A stretch of 64,000 bases of DNA from assembly GCF_000969905.1 (NCBI RefSeq), contig NZ_CP009520.1:3596001-3660000 (forward strand), given 5' to 3'. Under the pieces are notes generated by a model. The model saw only the letters and a list, made by a program, of their open reading frames with translations, was not told the origin of the DNA and did not search any database. This DNA comes from Methanosarcina vacuolata Z-761 (GTDB lineage: Archaea; Halobacteriota; Methanosarcinia; Methanosarcinales; Methanosarcinaceae). The position numbers and the translations under genes are program-made. Shown here piece after piece: positions 42,788-52,768 of the stretch (positions within the stretch are counted from its first letter, which is position 1; each line of letters opens with the position of its first letter).

Positions 42788-44782
42788 ATGACCAATAAAA
42801 ATATTTCCATAGCTAATTTATTTCTTTATATCAAGCATACAATATACGTATATCCAATGCTTATAGGTATAGTTATTTTATATTTGTCTTATTTTCCTGG
42901 TATTGGCCAATATGGAATGGGATTTGCGTTTTTTTTGGGCTCAGTCTTTTATTATATCTTGAAAAATAATATGTATGTAGAAGTCACACCTAGTAGTAAC
43001 TCAACTTCTAAAAATTATAAACTATTATTAATTCTCAACATTGTCTTCTTCGTTAGTTTTTCTTTATCTCTTCTTGTACTCCATCAGAGTATATACTATC
43101 GATCAGTTTCATATTTTTCATTAATTACTATATCTTTTTTTTCGATATTTATGGAAATAATTCAAAGAAATTACAGCAGGTGTAGTTATTTCTTAATTCT
43201 AAAAATAATTCTTGTATCATTATCTCTCCGTATAGGGAGATTGTTTAATTATCCTACTATTCCTGGCTCAGACACACATTTCCATCTAAACATAGTAGAG
43301 TTAATTGTTCAAAATGGAACAGTTCCTAGCTACTATATAGCCAACAAATACAGTTTCTCTTGCTTGTTACATATACTCATGGCAATAGATAATATTATTC
43401 TAAGTGTTAATTTAAAAAATTTGCTTTTTTGTTCAATAGTGTTATCTACTACAATTATAGTTAGTTTGTTTATATATTGTATTGTTAATAAAATGTATAA
43501 CACTCAAATTGCGCTTATTTCAGTTTTATTTATAAATATTTCAGATATGTTTTTTAATTTAACCGTCACTAACATCAATCCAGGTTCTATTGTTTATTGT
43601 TTTTTTATTATGATATTATTTTGTATCATTCAACAAAAAAACAGGCCTACCTATTCTTCATTTGTTGTCTTAATGATTTTTTGTATGATCCTCTCTCATC
43701 AATTATCTACTTTCTGCGTTTTTTATATTTTATTTTCTTTGTTACTAGGTATAATATTTCACAATATTTATTTCACTAAAATTTTGAAAATAAATTTAAT
43801 AGATCGGGAGGTACATTTATATTATCCTACTTTAACTTTATTTTTCGTATCAATGATACTTCATTGGATCCTAATCGGAGGAACTCAAACCAGTGGTAGT
43901 TTTTTTGATCAAATAATTTATAGGCTAGATAGTACAATTGCATCAATGTTCCATGAATACGTATCAGAAGCAAGTGTTCCCACTAATAACTATGAAACAT
44001 TTTTCTCCACTTTTAATGTTTATTCAAATATATTGTACAACCTGGGATCTAATCTCTTACTAATGTTGGCTATTATCGGAATTCTTCTTATTATTGACTC
44101 CAAACTTAAGTCGCAATTTAATTTTTCGTATATTAGTGCGGCGTTTACGTTGTTTTGTCTTATATATGCTGGTACGTATGTAGGTCTTGGTTATTTATTA
44201 ATTCCGCATCGATTTTTGCCCTTCTTTCAATTATTTTGGGTGATTTTTGCGTCATACTCAACATATATTATTTACAATACAACTTCTCAAAAATGGAGAA
44301 AACTTAGTCTGATGGGTATAGTAATATTTTTAATATTTTTCATGATCACGGCTCCGTATCTGAACAACGGGGAGGCGATTTATTCAACAGACATGGTATC
44401 TAGAAATCAATTAATATATTCTGAACTGAAGTCGTTAGAGTGGTCTAACTATTTTCTTGAGAATCAAACAGTATATTGTGATTCAGCTGTAACTCAACTA
44501 CCAATATCCACCGTAGATTTTTTAAATATTTCTACTTACCAAATAATGAATCTTGATCTTAACTCTAACTATTTGCCAAAAAATATTTTAATACGACAAT
44601 ACGTAATAGATAATCCAAATTTAAATATAGGTGGAACATTTGGTACAATTCATAATCACAACTACCAAGAAAAATTAATAAAAATATTTCATGAGTATAA
44701 TTTAATTTATTCGAATAATTGTGCAAAAGTTTACCAAACAGGCTGTCTCAAAACTGCTTCTAATTGTACATTTGGGTCATAA
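42788..44782 (+). CDS. multi-spanning membrane protein, GT-C glycosyltransferase-like
   Basis: This protein of about 664 residues has 12-14 hydrophobic helices and a short soluble C-terminal domain of about 115 residues. An acidic loop after the first helices reads FNYPTIPGSDTHFHLNIVEL; an aspartate-histidine loop at this place is typical of GT-C enzymes (oligosaccharyltransferase and PMT types), which use lipid-linked sugars outside the membrane. No WWDYG-type motif was found, so it is not a standard AglB/STT3. ATG 42788 has AGGACG upstream; the frame also opens at 42755. Its very AT-rich composition, unlike the core genes, suggests transfer. It is flanked on both sides by mobile elements and has no operon partner. 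Confidence 0.65.
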   Translation: MTNKNISIANLFLYIKHTIYVYPMLIGIVILYLSYFPGIGQYGMGFAFFLGSVFYYILKNNMYVEVTPSSNSTSKNYKLLLILNIVFFVSFSLSLLVLHQSIYYRSVSYFSLITISFFSIFMEIIQRNYSRCSYFLILKIILVSLSLRIGRLFNYPTIPGSDTHFHLNIVELIVQNGTVPSYYIANKYSFSCLLHILMAIDNIILSVNLKNLLFCSIVLSTTIIVSLFIYCIVNKMYNTQIALISVLFINISDMFFNLTVTNINPGSIVYCFFIMILFCIIQQKNRPTYSSFVVLMIFCMILSHQLSTFCVFYILFSLLLGIIFHNIYFTKILKINLIDREVHLYYPTLTLFFVSMILHWILIGGTQTSGSFFDQIIYRLDSTIASMFHEYVSEASVPTNNYETFFSTFNVYSNILYNLGSNLLLMLAIIGILLIIDSKLKSQFNFSYISAAFTLFCLIYAGTYVGLGYLLIPHRFLPFFQLFWVIFASYSTYIIYNTTSQKWRKLSLMGIVIFLIFFMITAPYLNNGEAIYSTDMVSRNQLIYSELKSLEWSNYFLENQTVYCDSAVTQLPISTVDFLNISTYQIMNLDLNSNYLPKNILIRQYVIDNPNLNIGGTFGTIHNHNYQEKLIKIFHEYNLIYSNNCAKVYQTGCLKTASNCTFGS

Positions 44783-44815
44783 ATATTACAATATTTATCT
44801 TCCCTAAATATATAT

Positions 44816-45655
44816 TAGGACTTATGCAGTTGAAATGCCGAAAGATTTATATCATTAGAAATATAATTAGGGTTTAGTGTTTTTCTAAAAACGTACGGAG
44901 TTATGGACATAAATCCACCTAAGTGTAACGACATTGACTACAGTAATTTTCTCATTGCGGCTTCTAACTTTTTTAGCTGTACTGAAGCTGCTAGATGTTA
45001 TTCAGACATAGCTAATGCTCCTTCTCATGATGTTTTTACTCGTTGCCTTCAAAGACAACCTCCACACGGAAGCACTATGGGAGGAAGTAAAAAGTTATGT
45101 CAAGCTTAAGGAAGGATACCTAATTTTTGATGATTCAACGTTAGGTAAACCATACGCAGAAGAAATAGCTTTTGTTCGTCGTATGTGAAGTGGAAAACAT
45201 CATCGTACTGTAAAGGAAATAGGTCTGGTTACCTTAGTTTGGACTGACGGTACAGCCGTTATACCTATCGATTTTTGAATTTATAACATCGATGTAGATG
45301 ACAAAACAAAGAATGACCATTTCCGTTATATGCTTGACAAAGCCGAAAAACGTGATTTAAGCCAGAATTTGTTTTATTTGATACATGGTATGCAAGTGTG
45401 AAAAACCTTAAAGCCATTAGGAAGAAAGAATGGCATTTCCTTATAAGGTTAAAAAATAATCGTTTGGTAAATCCTGACAACAAAGGAAATGTGCCACTTG
45501 AAACAGTAGATATTCCGCCAAAAGGATGTGTGGTTCACCTCAAAGCATGTGGATTTGTAAAAGTGTTTTGGATAGTTTCAAAAGATGGAGACATGCAACA
45601 CGGGGTACAGATGTGCAGGAGATGGAGAAACAAGAACGTGAAGACTGGGCAAAAA
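44816..45655 (+). pseudogene. IS701-like element, degraded left portion
   Basis: The end TAGGACTTATGCAGTTGAAA at 44816 and the frame MDINPPKCNDIDYSNFLIAA at 44903 match the intact copy at 32302-33440. Several stops and frameshifts interrupt it. After QEMDEA-like sequence (about 45640) it is fused abruptly to IS1634 sequence. Confidence 0.83.
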
Positions 45656-46226
45656 AGAAAACGTGAAGCAGGAAAAAGAGGTAGAATTTATAAAGATGAG
45701 AAATTGAAGACATGTTACAGGATTGATGGAATTATAAAGGTTAATGATGCTTTTGTTTTAAAAGAAATGGAAAAAATGGGACTTTTCATTCTTGTAAGTA
45801 ATGATATCCGTCTTTCTCCTGAAGAGATGCTGAAGTATTACAAAGGACAGGATAAAGTAGAAAAATGAGTTAGATTTTTGAAAAGTGATACTTTTAGCAT
45901 ATAGAAGGTCTACCTCAAGAATAAATCAAGAATTGAAGCATTGACAATGATAATGGTTCTCTGCTTAATGAGTTATGCAATTGCAGAATGGAAATTAAGG
46001 ACAAAGTTAGAAGAAGAAAATGAAACGGTTCCAGATCAAAAAGGGAAACAAACAAAAAGACCAACAATGAAATGGATATTTTTCAAGTTTCAGGGAATTA
46101 CAGAACTTATAACGCAGAAAAAAGGGAAAACAAAGTCAGAAATTCTGGATATGGAAGAAATTCACTGGAAAATATTGAGGCTCATGGGGGAGGAATATGA
46201 AAATATATATCTCTAGTTGCGTTAAC
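45656..46226 (+). pseudogene. IS1634 transposase C-terminal remnant
   Basis: It is nearly identical to 20148-20712, starting at KREAGKRGRIYKDEKLKTCY. It has in-frame stops near 45868 and 45903. Its terminal repeat is cut after GTTAAC by the group II intron and resumes at 48378-48391 (CTGCCGAATCTAGG). Confidence 0.87.
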
Positions 46227-48377
46227 GTTGAATAAGAAAGAGCGATTACTCGCTCTCCCTCTTCTAAGAACCGTACGTGAAAGTTTCCCTTCATACGGCT
46301 CAAGCATTCTATAACCTTTTCTGTATCAGGCAGCAGTTTTTTTTTCAAATGGAATGTCCTTTCCGGAAACTTAATTTGTATTGACGTTCACGGAAATAAT
46401 TCGTGTCAAGAAACGGATTCATTTTCAGCTTTAAAGGAATATGCCTACAGATTATGGTTTTGGATAAAAGCAATAAACCATTTATTCCTGTTCTGAAATT
46501 CCACCTTCTGGAAGTGCTTCTTTTCCAGTACTTGTTGACAATCCAATCTTTGGATTTATCTGGATGTCTTCTTTTAGCCCATTTCCATAACAGTTCCCAT
46601 ATTATGTGGTCAAGTTTCTGGAAAGTATCCGAAGAAACCACAGAATTATGGTAGTTGGACCAGCCTCTTATTATGGGATTTAATTTGGCAATTAAAACCT
46701 CCTGAGACCATGCTCTTCCTTCAGTTATGGTTTGACTGATTGTTTCAGTAAATCTTTTAATGGACTTTTTGGAAGGTTTAGTCAGAAGCTTACCTTTATA
46801 CTTGCGGAAATTCCAGCCGAGGAAGTCAAAGCCTTCATTAATGTTTGTGATAAGGGTTTTATCATCGGAGAGCTCAAGACCTCGTTCTTTAAGAAAAGCA
46901 ACAATTACATCCTGGATTTCTTTCGCGGTTTCTTCGGAATTAGCAGTGACTATGAAATCGTCAGCGTATCTTATGAAGTTGACCTTTTTGGAATTTTTCC
47001 CTCTTTTAGGGTACTTAGCAAAAAGCAACTTCTCGATGCCATCCAATGTCATATTTGCCAGAATAGGAGAGATAATCCCACCTTGCGGAGTGCCTGCTTT
47101 CGTTGAATTCAAATGACGTTTATATATAAAACCTGCTTTCAGAAATTGAGTTAGTATAGCTTTTTCCATTGGAATATTAGTCAGCAACCACTGATGATTT
47201 ATATTATCGAAACATCCTTTAATATCACCTTCCAAAATCCATTGAGCTGAAGTCTTCTTACTAAGACATAGAAAGATTTGCTGACAGGCATCCTTGGTAC
47301 TTCGATGTTTTCTGAAGCCAAAAGACCGTAGGTCAGACTTAATTTCAGCTACTGGTTCAAGAGCTAATGCGTATAGAGACTGCATAGCCCTGTCATATAT
47401 TGTAGGGATACCTAAGGGACGTTTCTTCTTCTTACCAGGTTTATTGATGAAGACTCGTTTAAGCGGTTTGGATTTGTATCTTTTACCAGTGAGAATAAGG
47501 ACAGCTTTCATTTTGGAGGCAGAACTTAACCATTTTTCACCATCAATTCCAGATGTCCTTTTTCCTTTATTTTGAGTAACTTTTCTTACTGCCAGAAGTT
47601 TGGCATAATAAGAATGAGTCAGTAAATACTGTAATCTCTTGGCAAGATTCCATTTGTTTTGTAGGACTGCTTGTGTAATCCGGGTTTGCAACTTATTAAC
47701 TCTCTTTTCGACTTGATGCCAGTTAATAGTTTTCCAATTCTGGCAGAGTTGAGCGTTTGTAAGCTTCTTATCCAGAGAGGATATCGTTGAATAACTTACA
47801 TTCAGAAGTTTGCCTCCTTTCATACAATAGAATACCAATAAGCAAGTATGCACCCTTTAGGGTAGGGCAAAGTTCGAACCCCTATCCATTCCATTACAGA
47901 ATGGCTTTCGCTTTTTGCCTAAATCCTCTGCCCTCTATGCCATTAATTTCCTTCACAGGATCTCTACCTTTCCTTTTTTTTTCAAAAAAAAAAAAAAAAG
48001 AAGAAGGAGCATATAGGGTTTACCAAGTTCTATACTACAAATAATGTAAATACCTTAGAAGCCATCTGTAAACCGAGAATCATTTGTCCATTTGCTATAA
48101 TGTCGGCAGACCCATTACAGCCTGATTCTATACCTTTTGGTTTAAGCGCATCAACCTGCTTTCGCTTGTTCTACTTCACGATTCTTACGATGGTTCACTT
48201 TACGTTCTTCATAGTATTCTTATCCTAACCAATTATCAAAGTCAGGTTCCTTGAGTTCTTGATATTGTCATGTGAGCTTCACACACAAACGTTACCATTT
48301 ATGCATGTCACAGTAGGATTACCTCAAATGGAAAAGGTAGCGTCTGACGCAATTCATAGTATAGCTTCTTGTCGCAC
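46227..48377 (-). mobile_element. group II intron, 2151 bp, full length
   Basis: On the minus strand it starts with GTGCGACAAGAAG at 48377, the conserved 5' boundary, and ends CTTATTCAAC at 46227, ending in the usual A-pyrimidine. A 34-nt domain V hairpin lies at 46268-46301 (GAGCCGTATG paired to CGTACGGTTC), followed by a domain VI stem (AGAGCGAGTAATCGCTCT). An intron-encoded protein is present in the middle. The empty site reads CCTAGATTCGGCAG/GTTAACGC, which is the terminal inverted repeat of the IS1634 relic, so both boundaries can be fixed to the base. The intron is antisense to the IS1634 transposase. Confidence 0.9.
46345..47823 (-). CDS. group II intron reverse transcriptase/maturase
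   Basis: This is an intron-encoded protein of about 492 residues. The reverse transcriptase part shows GIDGEKWLSS, KRPLGIPTIYDRAMQSLYALAL, GDIKGCFDNINH, AGTPQGGIISPILANM and the catalytic FIRYADDF (near residue 286). The maturase (X) region follows, with RGWSNYHNSVVSSDTF, and a basic DNA-binding stretch. No HNH endonuclease domain is evident at the C-terminus (ends LSFRKGHSI), so target priming would use another way of nicking. The protein should help its intron splice and retrohome. ATG 47823 is chosen; the frame extends to 47853. No frameshift is seen, so it may be active. Confidence 0.9.
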   Translation of the reverse strand: MKGGKLLNVSYSTISSLDKKLTNAQLCQNWKTINWHQVEKRVNKLQTRITQAVLQNKWNLAKRLQYLLTHSYYAKLLAVRKVTQNKGKRTSGIDGEKWLSSASKMKAVLILTGKRYKSKPLKRVFINKPGKKKKRPLGIPTIYDRAMQSLYALALEPVAEIKSDLRSFGFRKHRSTKDACQQIFLCLSKKTSAQWILEGDIKGCFDNINHQWLLTNIPMEKAILTQFLKAGFIYKRHLNSTKAGTPQGGIISPILANMTLDGIEKLLFAKYPKRGKNSKKVNFIRYADDFIVTANSEETAKEIQDVIVAFLKERGLELSDDKTLITNINEGFDFLGWNFRKYKGKLLTKPSKKSIKRFTETISQTITEGRAWSQEVLIAKLNPIIRGWSNYHNSVVSSDTFQKLDHIIWELLWKWAKRRHPDKSKDWIVNKYWKRSTSRRWNFRTGINGLLLLSKTIICRHIPLKLKMNPFLDTNYFRERQYKLSFRKGHSI

Positions 48378-48401
48378 CTGCCGAATCTAGGTAAAATAAT
48401 C

Positions 48402-49141
48402 GGTATTGTTAACTAATTATAGCTACATTTTTATTTCTATGTTTTATTAATAGAAGAACAGAGTACTTTGGCATTTCAAGACTCTTCGTATAACATTTTG
48501 TCTTTCGTCTCAACCTTGCCAGAAAGTGCCTCAATATGCTGTTATATCCTTCAACTGTATATGTTTCGGCTTTGGATTGAGTATGAATATTTTCTGGAAG
48601 AAACTCTGCATATGCTCTCCAGTGATCTGTCATCACTCCTCCAATCTCTTTCTGCTTTAATTTTTCCCATATTAGTTGCCCAGTTTCTGTTCCTCTGCTA
48701 CCAAAAGAGCAGTTGATGAATTTTTTCCCAACTCTATCAACAGCAATCCAGATCCAGCAATATTTTTTTTGTTACCGATGTAAGTGTGCATCTCATCCAT
48801 TTCAACAATAGATATCTCATTTTCGCTTTTTAGGTCCTCCAACTCCTGGCCAAATTTCTTTATCCAGTTTTGGACAGAAACATGACTTACTTCTAAAAAT
48901 CTTCCTATTGAGCGAAATCCTAATCCTTCAAAATAGAGTTGCAAAGCCTGTCTCTTTACAGACGGGGAGCAAGCAGTTGATTTAAACTCTACTGTATAGT
49001 TATATCCACAATCATAGCATTTGTAGCGTTGACGTCCAAAAACTATACCATTCTTTTTGTGAGTGGAACTATTACACCTTGGGCAGTTCATACAGAAATA
49101 TATGTTCTAATGATACATATCTATAATTATGTACCAAAGCC
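48402..49141 (-). mobile_element. IS1-family element, copy 1, with 8-bp target duplication
   Basis: The ends are inverted repeats of about 24 bp around TAACTAATTATAGCT, less well kept at the right. AAATAATC is duplicated on both sides (48394-48401 and 49142-49149), the 8-9 bp expected for IS1. It sits between an IS1634 end and an IS701-like end, adding one more layer to the nested region. Confidence 0.92.
48409..49091 (-). CDS. IS1-family transposase made by -1 frameshifting
   Basis: The upstream frame (49091 to about 48672) encodes a zinc-ribbon start (CPRCNS and YKCYDCGYNY), a helix-turn-helix, and the beginning of the catalytic domain (VEMDEMHTYIGNKK). At 48763-48770 the minus strand has eight adenines. 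Slipping back one base there continues as KKYCWIWIAVDRVGKKFINC and runs through MTDHWRAYAEFLPEN and YTVEGYNSILRHFLARLRRK to 48409. The joined product is a complete IS1 transposase of about 227 residues. Without slippage, a protein of 139 residues is made that could act as a DNA-binding inhibitor, as InsA does in bacterial IS1 (known for that family; inferred here). Confidence 0.85.
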
Positions 49142-49149
49142 AAATAATC

Positions 49150-49228
49150 CACTATACAAATTAAATTAATTCAGATATTTGAAAGTTTGGAAAAAACGAT
49201 ATGCCAGGAGCCAACTGCGTAACTCCTA
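49150..49228 (+). mobile_element. right end of the degraded IS701-like element
   Basis: CCACTATACAAATTAAATTA through GCCAACTGCGTAACTCCTA matches the terminal 80 bp of the intact element at 32302-32385 on the opposite strand. Together with 44816-45655 it brackets the IS1634 remnant, intron and IS1. Confidence 0.85.
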
Positions 49229-50148
49229 ATAATGTCAAAGAGATAAGAAATAACGCTTTTTTCATATCGAAAGTACCTGCAACCATCAATGAAACAAAGG
49301 AATCATTGACGACAGATTTAGTTCTGGAAACATGCTCTGATGAACGTTATTCTTGTTATGGTGGAGTAGAACAGTTATGGGTTGTATTCTGTTCAGAGGA
49401 AATGAAAAAGAAGGAAGAGAAGACATTTGATGAAAAGGTTCTTAAGGAATTTGAAGCAGCAGAAAAATCTCTTAAAAAGCTTTCTAATCGTGAATTTGCC
49501 TGTGAAACCGATGCAAGAATAGCGGCTGAACACTGGTTGAAAGAAAATAAATTGTATGAGTTCACGAAACTTGAGATAAAAACTAAATCTCAGAGACTCA
49601 AAAACAAGGAAGGAAGACCAAGGAAAGGGGAAGATGTACAGACTTTCTATATGATAGAAGCAGAGATAAAATCTGATCAGAAGAAAGTACAGGAAAGAAG
49701 AACGAAGTTAGGAAGGTTCATTCTTACAACCAATGATATGGAGTTGACTCCAGATCAACTCCTAAAATACTATAAAGAACAGGGAACCGTTGAAAGAGGG
49801 TTCAGATTCCTTAAGGATAAGAGTTTCAGAGTGTATGAGTTATATCTGAAAAAAGAGTCCAGAATAGAAGCACTTGCAATGGTAATGGTTCTATGTTTGT
49901 TATTATATTCAATAGCTGAATGGAAACTGAGAACAAGATTGAAAGAAGAAAAAGAAGCTATTAGAAACCAAGTTAAGAAGAAAACGCAGACTCCAACAAT
50001 GAAATGGGTATTCTTCCTCCTCAGAAGAATAACAGAAATAACGATCGAAATTGATGGAAAAAGGGTAAAGAAGGTATTAAATCTGGATGAAGAAACAATT
50101 AAAGTACTGAGACTGATGGGACAAAAATACGAAAAATATTATGTGTAA
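49229..50148 (+). pseudogene. IS1634-type transposase, C-terminal half, second subfamily
   Basis: The open frame starts at 49201 within the adjoining IS701-like end, but transposase homology begins at NNVKEIRNNAFFISKVPATI. It continues through YYKEQGTVERGFRFLKDKSF, with the catalytic glutamate, to KYEKYYV. It is about 60 percent similar by eye to the copy at 19868-20704 and is the longest uninterrupted fragment (over 300 codons). The N-terminal half with both aspartates is absent, so it is inactive. Confidence 0.82.
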
Positions 50149-50345
50149 AAAAATAGTGCGGAAAGTAGGATCAAAAGGTGGGGAAAAGTAGTCCGGCCAA
50201 AATGAGGAAAAGTAAACCGACCTTGACAAGATTAGGCCCACTGCCCAAAGCTACCTGAATCGGTTCCAAATTCATAGACATTTCAGAAACTATTTCCCCT
50301 GATCTGAAACTCGATCGAATTTAAAAAACGAACTTATTCCAAGCT

Positions 50346-51110
50346 TTAGAGGATTGATCTACATTTCAGGAAGACTTTACTACAGATAGATATAAGAGTG
50401 AGTGTTAATTTATAATTGCATATATTAAAATATTCTTTTAAAACTGTTTCATGTTCTTCAATAAGAAGGCTTGAAAATTTCTTAGAGCTAGACATACCTC
50501 CATGCAGATATATTGATATTATATCCCTACAGTATTCTCTTTTAATATTGTATTTATAAAAAGCTCTTAACTCCCATTCATAATCACCTACAATTTTATA
50601 AGTCTCATCGAATTGCCCGCATTTTTTAAAAAGATTGGCTTTGTAAAAGATGCCCTGCTGACATATTACGCTATAAATAAAAAAAAATTTTGTAATATGT
50701 TTATGTGATTTTATAAATGACTTATTTGTTATGGGATCTCTAACAATAACAGGACCATAAATAAGTTCAGTATCCTTATTGTTCTTAAACATTTCTACAA
50801 TCCTTTTTATGACATATTCATCATAAAATATATCATCTGAATTCAAAAAATATAATATATCACCAGTGGCAGCTGTTATTCCTTTATTCATTGCTTCATA
50901 TATTCCATTATCTGGTTCACTTAATAAAAATGCTATGTTTGATTTATATTTATCTATAATTGATAATGTGTTATCCGTTGAAGCACCATCAATTATTATA
51001 TATTCAATATTTTCATATTTTTGTTTCAAAACGCTATTAATGGCATTTTCAATAAATTCTTCAGCGTTATGACAAACTGTTATTATTGAAACTTTTGGAT
51101 CCATAATCAT
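50346..51110 (-). CDS. GT2 glycosyltransferase
   Basis: This 254-residue GT-A enzyme has KVSIITVCHNAEEFIENAIN at the start, IIIDGASTDNTLSIID, ISEPDNGIYEAMNKGI-like LSEPDNGIYEAMNKG, LNSDDIFYD (the DxD-equivalent), and CQQGIFYKANLFKK followed by VGDYEWELRAFYKY. These are features of bacterial-type polysaccharide glycosyltransferases (WcaA/WfaP-like). The donor is unknown. ATG 51110 or the in-frame ATG 51104 could start it. It is the farthest downstream gene of the minus-strand glycan locus, separated from the next gene by 658 bp of repeats, and is very AT-rich. Confidence 0.88.
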   Translation of the reverse strand: MIMDPKVSIITVCHNAEEFIENAINSVLKQKYENIEYIIIDGASTDNTLSIIDKYKSNIAFLLSEPDNGIYEAMNKGITAATGDILYFLNSDDIFYDEYVIKRIVEMFKNNKDTELIYGPVIVRDPITNKSFIKSHKHITKFFFIYSVICQQGIFYKANLFKKCGQFDETYKIVGDYEWELRAFYKYNIKREYCRDIISIYLHGGMSSSKKFSSLLIEEHETVLKEYFNICNYKLTLTLISICSKVFLKCRSIL

Positions 51111-51337
51111 ACCCTAAGATTGAAGTTTTTCGCGTTATATTAAAAAACTTAAAATATATACAGTTAAAATATAAAAATTATTACAAAATTAAATAGTGTT
51201 GCGATTTAATACTAAGATTTCAAAGTACATTCATATCGCCTTTCTTTTTTATTTATATACTAATCGACGAATTTTCTGCTACAAATGACTTATTTTGGAA
51301 ATTAGTGAACTCACTTTATAATATAACTTAATTATTG

Positions 51338-51438
51338 GGTTCTTCGTCATTCTCTATGGATAAGATAATTCTCAATTCAAGACCGCATTGGTTTTCATGA
51401 AGGTATTACGAGAATATCCACACAAAACAACGAATACC
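51338..51438 (+). repeat. dispersed ~100-bp element
   Basis: This is a complete copy, GGTTCTTCGTCATTCTCTAT to AAACAACGAATACC, with the central AATTCAAGACCGCATTGG block. It lies in the spacer between two glycosyltransferase genes. Confidence 0.88.
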
Positions 51439-51536
51439 AATTATTGTTCATAGTATTTAGACATTTTATATTAATAGAATATCTTGCTAGTGTTAAGAAA
51501 ATTTAGCCTAGATTCGGCATGTTGACATAAGAAATT

Positions 51537-51613
51537 GGCTCTTCGTCATTCCCTGTGGATAAGATGATTTTCAATTTAAGATTGCATTGATTTTTATGAA
51601 ACTATAAAGAAAA
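51537..51613 (+). repeat. dispersed element, truncated right end
   Basis: GGCTCTTCGTCATTCCCTGT and the following block to TTTTTATGAAACT match the family. The right terminal block is absent. Just upstream (about 51505-51520) GCCTAGATTCGGCATG matches the IS1634 terminal repeat, a possible solo remnant. Confidence 0.8.
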
Positions 51614-51652
51614 AAATTCCAACATGCCAATAGACGATTTTATTTCATTACT

Positions 51653-51725
51653 AATACTAATTGTCGGACAAACTGTAAAGGACAGGCTATTCGTGAACCT
51701 CTAAGCTCCCGTTGTAATAAATTAT
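51653..51725. repeat. dispersed hairpin remnant, copy 2
   Basis: AAAGGACAGGCTATTCGTGA and CTCCCGTTGTAATAAA match 42375-42421. No gene accompanies it. Confidence 0.5.
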
Positions 51726-51768
51726 GTTAAATTATGTTTTATTTTGAAGGGGGGTCGAAATGTAAATT

Positions 51769-52686
51769 TCAAATAACATAACTCGTCAACATTTCCCATT
51801 TATCTCCAGTCCAAACAACCATATTTGCAGGATAAGTAAGCCCCACATTGACAAGGGCTTTAGGGATGATTTTAGGACAGAGGTATAGGAAATAAAGTTT
51901 GTCTCCAATAGCAAAATTTACATATTTTCTAATTGTACTATTTATTTTTCCGTACGGACGCCCTGAATAATCACTCAAAAAACAGCTTTTTGCTTCTTTC
52001 AAATAATGTTCCATACCAAGTCCTGTTTTTTGATCTCCGTACTTACGAAATCCACCGATAAGAGCATTTACTGCATATAGATCGGTGTTTTTGTAAAAAC
52101 GCGCCCATAATTCGAAGTCTCCTGCATAATTAAGGGAATCTTTTATATGTCCTCCAGATTTTTCCCATAACGATCTTCTCCAGAAGGTTGATTCCTGCTG
52201 GATCCAGCCACGGGCATACCAGTGGCATCCTGGCAGATTTGTACCTCGGAAAAAGGAGGCACGGTTAAATCCCCCTGAATTGCCGCACGTAACAGCTTGG
52301 CCGTATATGTTCCAGTGTACAGGAAAGTTACTTGTTAGCCATTCTATTTGTGAAAACGTAGAAAATATACTTGCAACAGCTGATAATGCCCCTGGCAAGA
52401 GTTTATCATCACTATTTAACCAAGCCATGATTTCCCCTGTTGATTTGGCAAAACCTTTGTTTATGCCGTTGTACTGACCCTGATCTCGCTCACTTACCCA
52501 GTATGCAAGCTTATCTTCATATTTGCGAATTACGTCTACACTACCATCAGTGGAACCACCATCAATGATGATGTATTCCAGATTGGGGTAATTCTGATTT
52601 AGAATAGATAGTATTGTTTCCTCCAAAAAGTCAGCTTGATTGTAAGATGGTGTAACAATTGATATTTTTGGATATTTCTCTTTCAT
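51769..52686 (-). CDS. GT2 glycosyltransferase
   Basis: This is a 305-residue GT-A enzyme: [59 protein letters not shown], and [14 protein letters not shown] as the metal-binding DxD equivalent. The C-terminal half has [19 protein letters not shown] and [11 protein letters not shown], typical of surface-polysaccharide transferases. No membrane helix. The next upstream gene is the GT4 enzyme, 82 bp away, so the two are probably one transcript. Confidence 0.9.
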   Translation of the reverse strand: MKEKYPKISIVTPSYNQADFLEETILSILNQNYPNLEYIIIDGGSTDGSVDVIRKYEDKLAYWVSERDQGQYNGINKGFAKSTGEIMAWLNSDDKLLPGALSAVASIFSTFSQIEWLTSNFPVHWNIYGQAVTCGNSGGFNRASFFRGTNLPGCHWYARGWIQQESTFWRRSLWEKSGGHIKDSLNYAGDFELWARFYKNTDLYAVNALIGGFRKYGDQKTGLGMEHYLKEAKSCFLSDYSGRPYGKINSTIRKYVNFAIGDKLYFLYLCPKIIPKALVNVGLTYPANMVVWTGDKWEMLTSYVI

Positions 52687-52768
52687 AGTTTTTCGCCCTA
52701 AAACTCTTCTTATCGTTCAAATTTTTTGATTTGACCCCGTTTTACTTTGAATTATTGTCCAAAAATAT

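Noticed and set aside
44903-46216. A single fused gene made of IS701-like and IS1634 parts
   Set aside because: Several stops and a frameshift break it, and the joint at about 45655 brings together two unrelated transposases. It is a recombination scar.
46403-47575. Plus-strand frames across the intron RT gene
   Set aside because: They are antisense shadows; the minus-strand frame has all reverse transcriptase motifs and domain V fixes the orientation.
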